Shown: positions 44,585 through 53,127 of the stretch, piece after piece
Position numbering within the stretch: the stretch's first letter is position 1
Layout: the number at the start of each line of letters is the position of its first letter
Origin: JAYRWD01 sp041918255
GTDB taxonomy: Bacteria; Patescibacteriota; Dojkabacteria; B142; WJKM01
Length of the DNA stretch: 64,000 nucleotides
NCBI GenBank assembly: GCA_041918255.1
Contig: JAYRWD010000026.1
Location: forward strand, 1 to 64,000
Reading direction: 5' to 3'
Translations under genes and position numbers: made by a program
The notes under the pieces: model-generated
The model's database searches: none
Told to the model about the DNA's origin: nothing
What the model saw: only the letters and a program-made list of their open reading frames with translations

Positions 44585-45745
44585 ATGTTCAAATTCATAC
44601 ATACAGCCGATCTTCACCTTGGGGCGAAGGCAGGATGGCTAGGTACTCGAGCAACAAGCCATAGAAAATTATTATTAGATACCTTTGCCCAAATTTGTGA
44701 CGAGACGCGAAATAGGGGGGCAAACGCATTAGTTATAGCAGGGGATCTTTTTGATACCCCATATCCAAGTACTAATACCATAAATTATGTGCAATCTCGT
44801 TTAGAGGCATTAGCAAGGGGGGGCACAATGGTTTTAATTGTGGCAGGCAATCACGATCGCTATATTGATTCTTCGGTATATTCCAAACTGAAATTCTCAA
44901 ATCCTCTCATCCATGTTTTCTCTCCAGAAAAAGTTGAGGTAATTGAGTCAACGAATTTTGCGGTTAGGTTTTTTTCGCAGAGTATAGCTCAAAGATTCTC
45001 AACATCCTCAACCCTTGGGCGACTCATAGATGCTCGCAAGAATGGTAGGATGGACGGCGGAGGTTTTACAGATATTGCGATTGTTCACGGATCAGTAGAA
45101 TTAGGATCGAATACGACCAACCACGGGATATCAAAGGAGGAAATTACAAATTCTGGTTTCGCATATATAGCACTTGGCGATTGGCACGGATTATTGGAAG
45201 TATCAAACAAAGCAACAAAAGCTTGGTATCCAGGCTCACCTCAACCATTGGCTTTTGATCAGAAAATGTTTGGTCATGTTCTGGAAATATCGGTCGAGCC
45301 CGGTGTAAATGAAAGAGTAGAAGTTATGCCAATTAAGATTTCTGAGTTATTTACACAGGAAGTTACATTTGATTGTTCAAAACAGGATAACCACCAAGGA
45401 GGCGGACAATCTTTATATGAACGTATAGACAGGACTATTACCGGACTATCAAATAAGAATTTGTTACTTGAAATGAAATTAAGTGGCATCATAAAGCCAG
45501 AAATGCCAATTAATTTAGGGGAGATATTGGAGGCCGATACGGATAAATTTTATTTATTACGAATCATAAATCTAACGAAGATAGGTTTAACACAGGAAGA
45601 GATAGAAGCTATACCCGAGACTACGGTTTCTGGAAGACTAATCAGAATTGCTAAACACAGACTTGAGATCGAAAAAGACGAGAATGTACGCAAAATTATT
45701 GAGCAAGCCTTAGTGGAGGGATTACAAAAATTAAGCGAATTGTAG
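44585..45745 (+). CDS. sbcD: Mre11/SbcD-type nuclease (YhaO-like)
   Basis: Calcineurin-like phosphoesterase that as Mre11/SbcD trims DNA ends and hairpins. The 386-residue protein has the full metal-binding set: HTADLHLG (motif I), GDLFD (II), GNHDR (III), a histidine in IVHGSVE (IV) and GDWHG (V). The C-terminal part (about 270-386) is a capping and Rad50-binding region. The sequence is nearer to YhaO-type DNA repair exonucleases than to E. coli SbcD by layout. The Rad50-like partner follows 86 bp downstream. Both are embedded in the pilus-like region but no direct link is shown. Confidence 0.88.
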   Translation: MFKFIHTADLHLGAKAGWLGTRATSHRKLLLDTFAQICDETRNRGANALVIAGDLFDTPYPSTNTINYVQSRLEALARGGTMVLIVAGNHDRYIDSSVYSKLKFSNPLIHVFSPEKVEVIESTNFAVRFFSQSIAQRFSTSSTLGRLIDARKNGRMDGGGFTDIAIVHGSVELGSNTTNHGISKEEITNSGFAYIALGDWHGLLEVSNKATKAWYPGSPQPLAFDQKMFGHVLEISVEPGVNERVEVMPIKISELFTQEVTFDCSKQDNHQGGGQSLYERIDRTITGLSNKNLLLEMKLSGIIKPEMPINLGEILEADTDKFYLLRIINLTKIGLTQEEIEAIPETTVSGRLIRIAKHRLEIEKDENVRKIIEQALVEGLQKLSEL

Positions 45746-45831
45746 AGGATTTTTAGCGCGCCCGAAAACGCAAGCATAACGTAACGATTATAATTTTTTA
45801 TACTTTTTTGCAACACGTTGAAAAATAAATA

Positions 45832-47943
45832 ATGATCATAAAAAGTCTTCGAATAAACAACTTCAGACTCTTTCAGGATAGACAACTTTTTTTCTCTAGT
45901 GGTCTGAATATTGTGATTGGACCAAATGAAGCCGGAAAATCCACGCTTGTTTCTGCTCTGAAACACGCTCTGTATACGGATCCTGTATCTAAATCAAAAA
46001 TGATAGCAGCGGATATATCTGGATGGGACGAAGGGGATTCGCGTAAGGCGGAAATTGAAATAGAATTTGAAGCCGAAGGGATAAATTACGTATTTGAAAA
46101 GAACTTTCTGGGTAAAGAGACATTCTTAAAAGCTAAGAATGAAAATAGATGGCAATATAAAGGTAAAGAAGCGCTTGAAAAAATTGTTGAAATTTATGGC
46201 ATACCCAATGTTGAAATGTTTGAAACTTCGGCCTCACTAAACCATGAAGATCTAGAAAAAGTACGAAAAAGTACAACATTTGTAGCAGCGCTTCAGAATG
46301 CGTCTACCCAAGGAAGTAGGGATGGAAGAATCCAAGACATTTTGAGGCAGATCGATTTAGAGATTCAAAATCTTCGACGTGGTATGGTTGCGCTGGCAAA
46401 AAATCCCGGGTTAATCCGAAGCGCTATGGATGATTTAAAGCGGTTAGAAATTGAAAAGGAGGAGAAAGGTGTAAGGTGGAAAGAACAGCAGGGTTTAATA
46501 GAAAAATACAAACAACTTGTAACAAGGAAGGATGAGCTTGAAGTAAAAGAAAAAGAGCTAGCCCGGATCATAGATGTAAGCGAAACCTATTACCGGAAGC
46601 AAAAGGAATATAACGAGATCAATACACAAAGGACTGAATTGGAGGAGAGAATCGAGAAAATCGAAGAGATTGAAGGAGAGTATAAAAAAATAGCGAATGA
46701 GTTGTTAGCGTTTGAATCGGAGAAACGTCAGAGCTACCTTGAAACTCAAAAGATATTAACAGAATATGAAAAAGAAATTGATAGCTTAAATAATTCCGTT
46801 GCGGTTCTAAAGGGAAAGAAAAGGGAAACCATACTTAAAAAAGCAAAGGAGCAGCAGCTTTTTTTGAAAGGATTGGGTATTACTCTCGGGCTTGTCGGAA
46901 TAGTTGCATCAGTGAAATATTGGGAATTCATATTTTTAGGATTGGGAGGAGTAGTTATGTTTCTACTTGCGGTCAAAATTCAAAAAATTTACGAAAAGTT
47001 TTTGCGTGTAAATGAGGATAGTCAGATAGAAGGTCTGAGGGAGCAGATTTTGCAGGAGAATACTAAGATAGAAATGGCACTATCGAAAATAGATATGGTT
47101 ACGATTCAAGAATTGGATCACACAATACACGAATATGAAAAAAAATTGGTTAGGAAAGAAGAAAAGGGAAATGCTCTGATAAGCCTACTTGGAAATGAGA
47201 ATCTTGAAAAACTGAAACAAAAAAAGAGTATCTTGGCGCAAGAGGCAGAGGGCATAAGGGCGGTATACCTAACGGAGGAAATCAAAATGGGTGTTTTAGA
47301 CACTAGAGCCTTATCAGTTGATAGGGGTAATTATGTACAGGTGAGAAGAGAGCTTGAAGATGTGAGGGCGGATATAGCAAGACTTGAAGGAAGATTGGGA
47401 GTGGAGCAAATCTCGTTAGAAGAAATATCGGAAACAGAAGATCGGTATGATTTAGCAAAAGAGAAGTATAAAAACAGCAAAAATAAATTGGCAGTACTTA
47501 CGTTGCTAAGCGATATGCTAGGCGAAGCTACGCAGGACACAACGGTGTTGGTGGCTCATGCGGTACGGGAAATCGTCGAAAAATATATAAAAGTAATTAC
47601 AGAAGGAAAATATACTAGGGCAAGGTTGGATCGAGAATTAGAATTAGAAGTTTATTCTCCAGAAAAAAATGACTGGATAAATCCCATGAAGTATCTGTCG
47701 TCGGGGGCGTGCGATCAGATTTTTTTCTTGGTACGGTATGGTTATTTCAAGCTTCTGTCTAGCGGGAAGCGGCCCTTTTTGGTATTAGATGATGCGTTTT
47801 TAGCGTTTGATAGTATTCGGATGAAGAGTGCTATGGAGCTTCTCAAAGTTTTAGCTGAGGAAAATCAAATAATTTATTTAACCCATCGAAAGAATCTAGC
47901 TAAATACGGAGATACGCTGTACCTGTGCGAATGGTATAGATAA
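45832..47943 (+). CDS. Rad50/SbcC-like SMC ATPase (YhaN-like) with internal hydrophobic pair
   Basis: Partner of the upstream Mre11-like nuclease. The 703-residue protein has Walker A GPNEAGKST (about 31-39), two coiled-coil arms (about 190-345 and 385-560), and the C-terminal half ATPase with a signature reading LSSGACDQIFF and Walker B FLVLDDAFLAFD (about 645-660). At the tip, in place of a Rad50 zinc hook (no CxxC), there is a hydrophobic hairpin of two helices (about 345-380). YhaN proteins share this membrane-inserting hairpin. Function: DNA end processing, perhaps at the membrane. Length is shorter than SbcC. Confidence 0.85.
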   Translation: MIIKSLRINNFRLFQDRQLFFSSGLNIVIGPNEAGKSTLVSALKHALYTDPVSKSKMIAADISGWDEGDSRKAEIEIEFEAEGINYVFEKNFLGKETFLKAKNENRWQYKGKEALEKIVEIYGIPNVEMFETSASLNHEDLEKVRKSTTFVAALQNASTQGSRDGRIQDILRQIDLEIQNLRRGMVALAKNPGLIRSAMDDLKRLEIEKEEKGVRWKEQQGLIEKYKQLVTRKDELEVKEKELARIIDVSETYYRKQKEYNEINTQRTELEERIEKIEEIEGEYKKIANELLAFESEKRQSYLETQKILTEYEKEIDSLNNSVAVLKGKKRETILKKAKEQQLFLKGLGITLGLVGIVASVKYWEFIFLGLGGVVMFLLAVKIQKIYEKFLRVNEDSQIEGLREQILQENTKIEMALSKIDMVTIQELDHTIHEYEKKLVRKEEKGNALISLLGNENLEKLKQKKSILAQEAEGIRAVYLTEEIKMGVLDTRALSVDRGNYVQVRRELEDVRADIARLEGRLGVEQISLEEISETEDRYDLAKEKYKNSKNKLAVLTLLSDMLGEATQDTTVLVAHAVREIVEKYIKVITEGKYTRARLDRELELEVYSPEKNDWINPMKYLSSGACDQIFFLVRYGYFKLLSSGKRPFLVLDDAFLAFDSIRMKSAMELLKVLAEENQIIYLTHRKNLAKYGDTLYLCEWYR

Positions 47944-48080
47944 TTGTACGTGCACTTATGTTAGTAGGCTTTAGTCTTTTGTATATAAGCACAGAACAAG
48001 AAAATTATTTTGAGACCCAACAAACCTATGAGTAGATCAAAGCTCTTGATTGGAGGATTGCGGAATATATAGGCTGCTTT

Positions 48081-48089
48081 TGGTATACT
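48081..48089 (+). promoter_or_regulatory. Extended -10 promoter of the SpoIID-like gene
   Basis: TGGTATACT, an extended TG motif before TATACT (48084-48089), 25 bp before the TTG start at 48114. No clear -35 box at 16-18 bp. It has the same form as the argS promoter. Confidence 0.45.
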
Positions 48090-48113
48090 GGAAGCGAATA
48101 ATATAAGACTTAA

Positions 48114-49859
48114 TTGCCCGTGATTTTGAAAAAGATCAAGTATCAAAGGTTTACGATTTCAATTCTCCTTTTGAGTATTTTTTTTGCGATTTCGACCATT
48201 CCAACTAATGCTCGCACCATTTCTGAAATTGAGTCGGAAATAAAACAGAAACAACAAGAACTTACTGAAGTTAATACGACAATTGCCGAACTAGAAGAGA
48301 ATATTATTAAGCAAAAAGCTGAGATGGAAAATGTTGTCGGAAGGCGTAATACCCTGAGGGCAGAATTAGCATTGAACGCAAACCAAAAAAGTCTGATAGA
48401 GGAAGAGCTGCGCGACTTAAACAAGAACGAGATCTTAACAAAATTAGAGCAAGAAAAGAGAATTCTGACGCAGGACCGATTAGTTTCTGAGGCATATGTG
48501 ACATGGAGACAAATGAATACTTTTCGGATTTTGCTTCAGACCAATTCGGAAGATATTGTCAAAATTTCGACATATCAGAACTCCGTTTCTGAGCGCGAAC
48601 AGAAAAATATTGAGCAACTCGAAACAGAGTTAGAAGCAATACAAAAAGAGTTGAACGAAAATGAAATTAAAAAGGCACAATATCAGGCCGAAATTGATAA
48701 AATTGACGCGCAAGTCAAGGTAACAGAAAGATTATTGGCAGAGCTAGATTCAAAAATTTTAGCTAATCAAAACGACGTTGCGAATTATCGAGGTAGATTA
48801 GGATCTATTCAATCCGCGATCGACGAATTGACGGCGGAGCAGAAAAGAATATTAGAGGCCGAATCTGTATTTTTGGGTAAGGTCAGCAATGGGGGCACAA
48901 AGACTATTAAACAAGGACAAATCTATTTTCAGGGTATTGGAAGGGAGGCCTATCAGGGACATGGTGTAGGCATGTCTCAGTTCGGAGCTTTGGGTGCGGC
49001 ACTGGCCGGATGGGATGCGGAGAAAATAGTTGAATTTTATTATCCTGGTGCGGAGGTTGAGACGTATGGAAAAGGCAAAAAAATAAGTGTAGAAGGATAT
49101 GGAAGTATGGATATTGAAGATTATGTAGCGGGAGCTGGTGAGGTACCCGACCATTCTTGTGAAGAATTAGATTTAAAATTTGACTCAAAGAATGTGTGGC
49201 AATGTTGGCCAGAAGAAGCCATAAAAGCTCAGGCAATAGCTTTCCGAACATACGGGATTCATAGCACAATCAGCGGAGGTACCATATGTACTTCGGCTAA
49301 ATGTCAGGTATATAAAGGTGGGACGAATAAAAAATGGGCGGCCGAGGCCACAGAGGGTAGAGTTATCATGTATGATAATGAACCAATAGCAGCTTTTTAT
49401 AGCTCTGACAATCATAATGGATGGGGGAATGGAAATAATGATACTGTGTGGAGCAGTATGTCCGGTGTAGGAGAACCAAAAAAATATTTGCGTGCAGTAA
49501 ATGACAAAAAGATTGCTTTTCATTATACCTATACGGATTGGGGATGGAGAACAAACGGATATTCAATTTCAGATGTTGATAAAATGTTAACTTGGAGTGT
49601 GAATTCAGAAAAATCTACGAGTGGTTACAAAGAATTTTTAAAAACAATAAAAACAAAAGTAGGGACTCTAAAGGGCATGGATTTTGAGAGGGATCCCTCT
49701 GGAAGGGTGAAAAGAGTCAAATTGATTGGGGAAAAGGGAGGTGAGTATATAGCTGGATGGCTTTTCAAATCTGCTTGGAATATATGGGTAGGGAATGAAA
49801 TGCCCAGTGGGGAAAAGGATTTCATTTATAGCCTGACATATTACATGCGAGTTGGATAA
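48114..49859 (+). CDS. SpoIID/LytB-domain peptidoglycan enzyme with coiled coil
   Basis: Exported wall-active protein of 581 residues. A signal peptide (about 11-35) is followed by a long coiled coil (about 38-245, as in EnvC/PcsB-type regulators) and a SpoIID domain (about 265-530). Family marks in the latter are GHGVGMSQFGALGAALAGWDAEKIVEFYYPG split over its first helix, DIEDYVAG(A)GEVP with the catalytic glutamate of lytic transglycosylases, EAIKAQAIAFRTYG, and YSSDNHNG. SpoIID cuts glycan strands; such activity would open the wall for an envelope apparatus. Starts TTG 48114 or GTG 48120. The gene follows the Rad50-like gene after 170 bp and has its own extended -10 element. Confidence 0.88.
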   Translation: MPVILKKIKYQRFTISILLLSIFFAISTIPTNARTISEIESEIKQKQQELTEVNTTIAELEENIIKQKAEMENVVGRRNTLRAELALNANQKSLIEEELRDLNKNEILTKLEQEKRILTQDRLVSEAYVTWRQMNTFRILLQTNSEDIVKISTYQNSVSEREQKNIEQLETELEAIQKELNENEIKKAQYQAEIDKIDAQVKVTERLLAELDSKILANQNDVANYRGRLGSIQSAIDELTAEQKRILEAESVFLGKVSNGGTKTIKQGQIYFQGIGREAYQGHGVGMSQFGALGAALAGWDAEKIVEFYYPGAEVETYGKGKKISVEGYGSMDIEDYVAGAGEVPDHSCEELDLKFDSKNVWQCWPEEAIKAQAIAFRTYGIHSTISGGTICTSAKCQVYKGGTNKKWAAEATEGRVIMYDNEPIAAFYSSDNHNGWGNGNNDTVWSSMSGVGEPKKYLRAVNDKKIAFHYTYTDWGWRTNGYSISDVDKMLTWSVNSEKSTSGYKEFLKTIKTKVGTLKGMDFERDPSGRVKRVKLIGEKGGEYIAGWLFKSAWNIWVGNEMPSGEKDFIYSLTYYMRVG

Positions 49860-49926
49860 TTGAAGAAGCACGACTTCGAAGTCACTTGCCAAGTTTGTAA
49901 AAAGATAGTAATTTAGGTATATAACA

Positions 49927-52131
49927 ATGCAAATTGATAGAAATAGAATAAAAACTCAGTATTTCGTTGGGGCTTCTCGTAAGACTCAGTGGTCAAGCGT
50001 GTATATATTCTCACCCCATATACCCGCCGTTTATGAAAAGATGGGCGATCTGTTTGCCATTATTACGTTATCGAGCCCCCCTTCATTTGATTCTAATACC
50101 GCAGGAAATCTCTTGATAGACGCACTGCAAGAGGCATATTTTGATGGCCCAAATGAGAATCCATTTGAAGGAATTGATTATGCAGTGAAGTCGGCAAAGA
50201 AACGTTTAGAGGATCTAATTGAGAGTGATGAAATAATTTCGCAAACTGGAATCGAACTTAGTTTACTATTGGTAGTTATTCATGAAGAAAAGGCTTATTT
50301 AGCCCGCATCGGCGAAGGAGCAATTTTTGGATTCAGAGAGGGCGAAATGGTTGAATTCACTACTAGTTTGAAAGATCCCGATGGCAAGGGACATATGAAA
50401 ACTGCAAGTCTAAGGGTTAGTCCTGGAGATCGATTTGCGATTCTGACTAAAGAAATTCAGCAAAATATTTCAAAAGATGAAATTGAAGCAAGTCTCGTGA
50501 AGTTTAAGCTAGAGAATATTGAAAATAAAAAGTTTTCAGATGAGGCCTTGAGCGCGATTTTACTTATTGAGGTCGAGAAAGAGGAGAGGGCAGATATACT
50601 AGAGATCAAAGAGTCAATTCAGAATGACAGTGTCAAAGATGAAGATTTCAAAGGGATGTATAGAGAATTTGAAACACGAACTTTGAAGGAAAGGGGGGAT
50701 GAAGAAGCCGAATATAAATTTTTGTCCGCATCAACTTATCATTCTACACCAATATTTATGAGGCTCAGAAGGCAAGTCAAAGTAGTAATGAATTCTAGAT
50801 CGTTGGCTAAGGTTATTATATATGGGCGTAATGTCCTCGGGGTACTATTCGGACTATTGGGATCTTTACATCGAACCATAAAGTCAAAAGTACTAAAGAT
50901 ACCTCCTAAAGAAATGCTGTATATAAATGATTTGAACAAAGGTGGTAATAAAAGACCAGCAATATTTTTCTTTGTTTTATCAATTTTATTGATTTACTTT
51001 ATTATTACAGGAGTTTCGAATTCAAGAGAACGCGCAAAGCTTGCATTTGAGGCTGAGCAAACGATCGTAACATCTGAAGCTGAACTGACTGAGCTAGAAA
51101 ATAAAGTAGCCTCTATCATTCTTACCTACGGTAACGAAATAGATAGGGATGCAGCTTTTCGAAAAGTAGACGAGATTAAATTAAAATTAGAAGCACTGAA
51201 GGTAGAAGAAGTATCTGAGAAACAAAATGCAATTCTAGATAGATTGGAAGAAGTGAATCGTAAGCTTCGTAGGATTATTCAGGTCAGAGAAGTTAAAGTG
51301 GTCAAAGATTTTGCAGTAATAGAGGGTAGCCAAATAGCTGATATTGATATCGGAGCAGAACAAATTTTTGTGGCCGACGGTGGTGATGGCAAAATTTTAG
51401 CATTTGATAGGGCAGGTGGGAGTATGAAACAATTAGCCACCGGCTTAAAAGGTCTAATCTCTATAGCATATTCAAATCTTGGGCATTTAGCATTTATTGA
51501 CGGTGATCCTCAAAGAGTTTTAGGTCTTATCAGACTGTCTGATAATATATTGACTCGGGTACCAGGTATCGATGCAATTAGGCTCGGCAGGGTAAATGAT
51601 ATCGATGCTTACAAAGTTGGGGAGAACGATAATCGCATTTATGCTGTTCGACCAGAGTCTTCACAAGTTATTCAAATGCGTCAATCGGCAGGAGAGTATG
51701 TTTTGCCCGAAATTAGACTTGAGAATAAAGATTTGGGGAAAATTTCAGATCTTGAGGTAAGTGACGGGAGGATCTACATTCTGTCTCAGGACAAAGGAAT
51801 TAAGGCTTTTTTTGGAAACGGGGAGGTAGCTTTGAAGCTGTACGGTCTTATGCAACCAGAATTATGGAATTCGGCAAATAATATATATGTGGATTCAAAA
51901 TATATATATTTAAGCAATGATTCTATGAAGAGGATTGCGGTTTTCTCAAAATTTAGACCATCGGATGAAGGAGCGGTGGATTTTATCGCACAGTATGATT
52001 TAACCGGATTGCCTCAGAGCGGTAAACTCGGCGAATTGGTTGCCAGTCAACAACAGAGAACTATATATGTCGTACTCGGAAGTAAGATAGTGAAACTTGA
52101 TATGTCAGCTATGGAGGAATTCACATACTAG
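49927..52131 (+). CDS. Degenerate PP2C domain, membrane helix and beta-propeller fusion
   Basis: A 734-residue protein I know only by parts. Residues about 1-235 follow the PP2C phosphatase strand order (VYIFSPH, GDLFAIITL, a helix, SLLLVVIHEEKAYLARIGEG, SPGDRFAILT), but the metal-binding aspartates are not conserved: the DGxGG site reads TLSSPPS and the SDG site reads TKEIQQ. One transmembrane helix lies at about 344-363. A coiled coil follows (about 366-455), then about 280 residues of repeated strands (DIDIGAEQIFVAD, DGKILAFDR, GHLAFIDGD) typical of an NHL-like beta-propeller. It would place a pseudo-phosphatase inside and a propeller outside. It sits between the SpoIID-like gene and smpB. 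Confidence 0.6.
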   Translation: MQIDRNRIKTQYFVGASRKTQWSSVYIFSPHIPAVYEKMGDLFAIITLSSPPSFDSNTAGNLLIDALQEAYFDGPNENPFEGIDYAVKSAKKRLEDLIESDEIISQTGIELSLLLVVIHEEKAYLARIGEGAIFGFREGEMVEFTTSLKDPDGKGHMKTASLRVSPGDRFAILTKEIQQNISKDEIEASLVKFKLENIENKKFSDEALSAILLIEVEKEERADILEIKESIQNDSVKDEDFKGMYREFETRTLKERGDEEAEYKFLSASTYHSTPIFMRLRRQVKVVMNSRSLAKVIIYGRNVLGVLFGLLGSLHRTIKSKVLKIPPKEMLYINDLNKGGNKRPAIFFFVLSILLIYFIITGVSNSRERAKLAFEAEQTIVTSEAELTELENKVASIILTYGNEIDRDAAFRKVDEIKLKLEALKVEEVSEKQNAILDRLEEVNRKLRRIIQVREVKVVKDFAVIEGSQIADIDIGAEQIFVADGGDGKILAFDRAGGSMKQLATGLKGLISIAYSNLGHLAFIDGDPQRVLGLIRLSDNILTRVPGIDAIRLGRVNDIDAYKVGENDNRIYAVRPESSQVIQMRQSAGEYVLPEIRLENKDLGKISDLEVSDGRIYILSQDKGIKAFFGNGEVALKLYGLMQPELWNSANNIYVDSKYIYLSNDSMKRIAVFSKFRPSDEGAVDFIAQYDLTGLPQSGKLGELVASQQQRTIYVVLGSKIVKLDMSAMEEFTY

Positions 52132-52155
52132 AAATGATTAAGCGAATTACAGCCA

Positions 52156-52611
52156 ATGGAAAGTAAGCAATACGCAAAAAATAAAGCCGCGTTTCATGAT
52201 TATAGAATTATTGAGGAATTTGAAGTAGGTCTTGTTTTACAGGGATGGGAGGTTAAATCTATCCGGGTAGGGGCTGTCAGTCTTAAAGAAAGTTACATTG
52301 CCCCGGTAGGAAAAGAATTATTGATTTATGGAATGAATATTGCAAAGTGGAAGTATACACTTAGGGTAGGGGAACAGATGGAATTGCGACCGCGCAAATT
52401 ACTAGTAAATAGAAAGGAAATAGAGCATATTGTCTTTGAGCAAAAAAGAAATGGTGTAACAATCATCCCGCTATCAATATACGATCGACGTGGACATATA
52501 AAATTGAAAATAGCACTGGGGAAGGGATTACGTAAATATGATAAAAGGGAAGTCGAAAAATCCCGAGAAATCATGAAAGGGAGTAGGGAAAAACAGGCGG
52601 AAAGATGGTAG
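52156..52611 (+). CDS. smpB: SsrA-binding protein SmpB
   Basis: RNA-binding partner of tmRNA in rescue of stalled ribosomes. The 151-residue length is normal. The family runs are present: KNKAAFHDYRIIEEFEVGLVL at the start, GWEVKSIRVGAVSLKESY, the RKLLVNRKEIE segment, and the basic C-terminal tail after GLRKYDKRE that mimics mRNA. Start ATG 52156, 24 bp after the preceding gene's stop. No tmRNA gene was recognised in this window. Confidence 0.95.
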   Translation: MESKQYAKNKAAFHDYRIIEEFEVGLVLQGWEVKSIRVGAVSLKESYIAPVGKELLIYGMNIAKWKYTLRVGEQMELRPRKLLVNRKEIEHIVFEQKRNGVTIIPLSIYDRRGHIKLKIALGKGLRKYDKREVEKSREIMKGSREKQAERW

Positions 52612-52627
52612 GCACAAGCTATAGCTA

Positions 52628-52636
52628 TGATATAAT
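52628..52636 (+). promoter_or_regulatory. Extended -10 promoter upstream of the small Pro/Thr-rich ORF
   Basis: TGATATAAT: TG one base before a perfect TATAAT (52631-52636). It overlaps the end of the smpB region and would drive the GTG-started gene at 52659 and perhaps the VirD4-like gene. Confidence 0.5.
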
Positions 52637-52658
52637 TTATATCAATTAAGTACAACAA

Positions 52659-53048
52659 GTGTTTAGAAAAAAAATTGATGAGCAAACAGGTGTGCCATCT
52701 CCTGAAATAGCAGGAGGAGCGGTCTCTACTGGTGTCCCTCGAGGTAGTGAGGTACTCACAAACAAAGAGATTCAATCCGGAAGTGGGTATAATGAGAAGA
52801 AAACAGATACCCAAAAAGAGACTAAGATTCCTCAGTCGCCAACTCAAACGCAGATTAAGACGCAAGGTCCGGCGCAGACTACGCAAACAGTAGTGCCGAA
52901 AGTATGGGGTTACAAAATTTCTCCCTCGTTAGTTTCGAATCTAGGTAAGGTAAGGAGGGGGAAAAGTTCTGCAGATCCTAAAACAGGAATTGGTTGCTTG
53001 TATATGCTTATCGATAGACTTTTTAGAATGCAGACAGCCTCGGCCTAG
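52659..53048 (+). CDS. Small low-complexity protein, unknown function
   Basis: A 129-codon frame beginning with GTG. The first 85 residues are polar and repetitive in Gln, Thr, Pro and Lys (QTGVPSPE, SPTQTQIKTQGPAQTTQT), with no membrane helix, and look disordered. The last 45 are more ordered, with a hydrophobic segment (GCLYMLIDRLF). I do not recognise it. An extended -10 promoter lies 23 bp upstream, and the VirD4-like gene follows after 79 bp, so it may be an accessory of that ATPase. It could also be non-coding. Confidence 0.45.
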   Translation: MFRKKIDEQTGVPSPEIAGGAVSTGVPRGSEVLTNKEIQSGSGYNEKKTDTQKETKIPQSPTQTQIKTQGPAQTTQTVVPKVWGYKISPSLVSNLGKVRRGKSSADPKTGIGCLYMLIDRLFRMQTASA

Positions 53049-53127
53049 CCTAGAATTTCACCCATTCCCAATACTCAAAAATATTCATCTAGTGTATTAT
53101 TAGTATGACCTTTAGTACCAATTTATA

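Noticed and set aside
52326..52886. 186-codon minus-strand frame overlapping smpB
   Set aside because: It is antisense to smpB, which is a certain gene, and has biased composition of a shadow frame.
52612..53127. tmRNA gene next to smpB
   Set aside because: No tRNA-like ends or tag reading frame were found; the stretch holds a small ORF instead.
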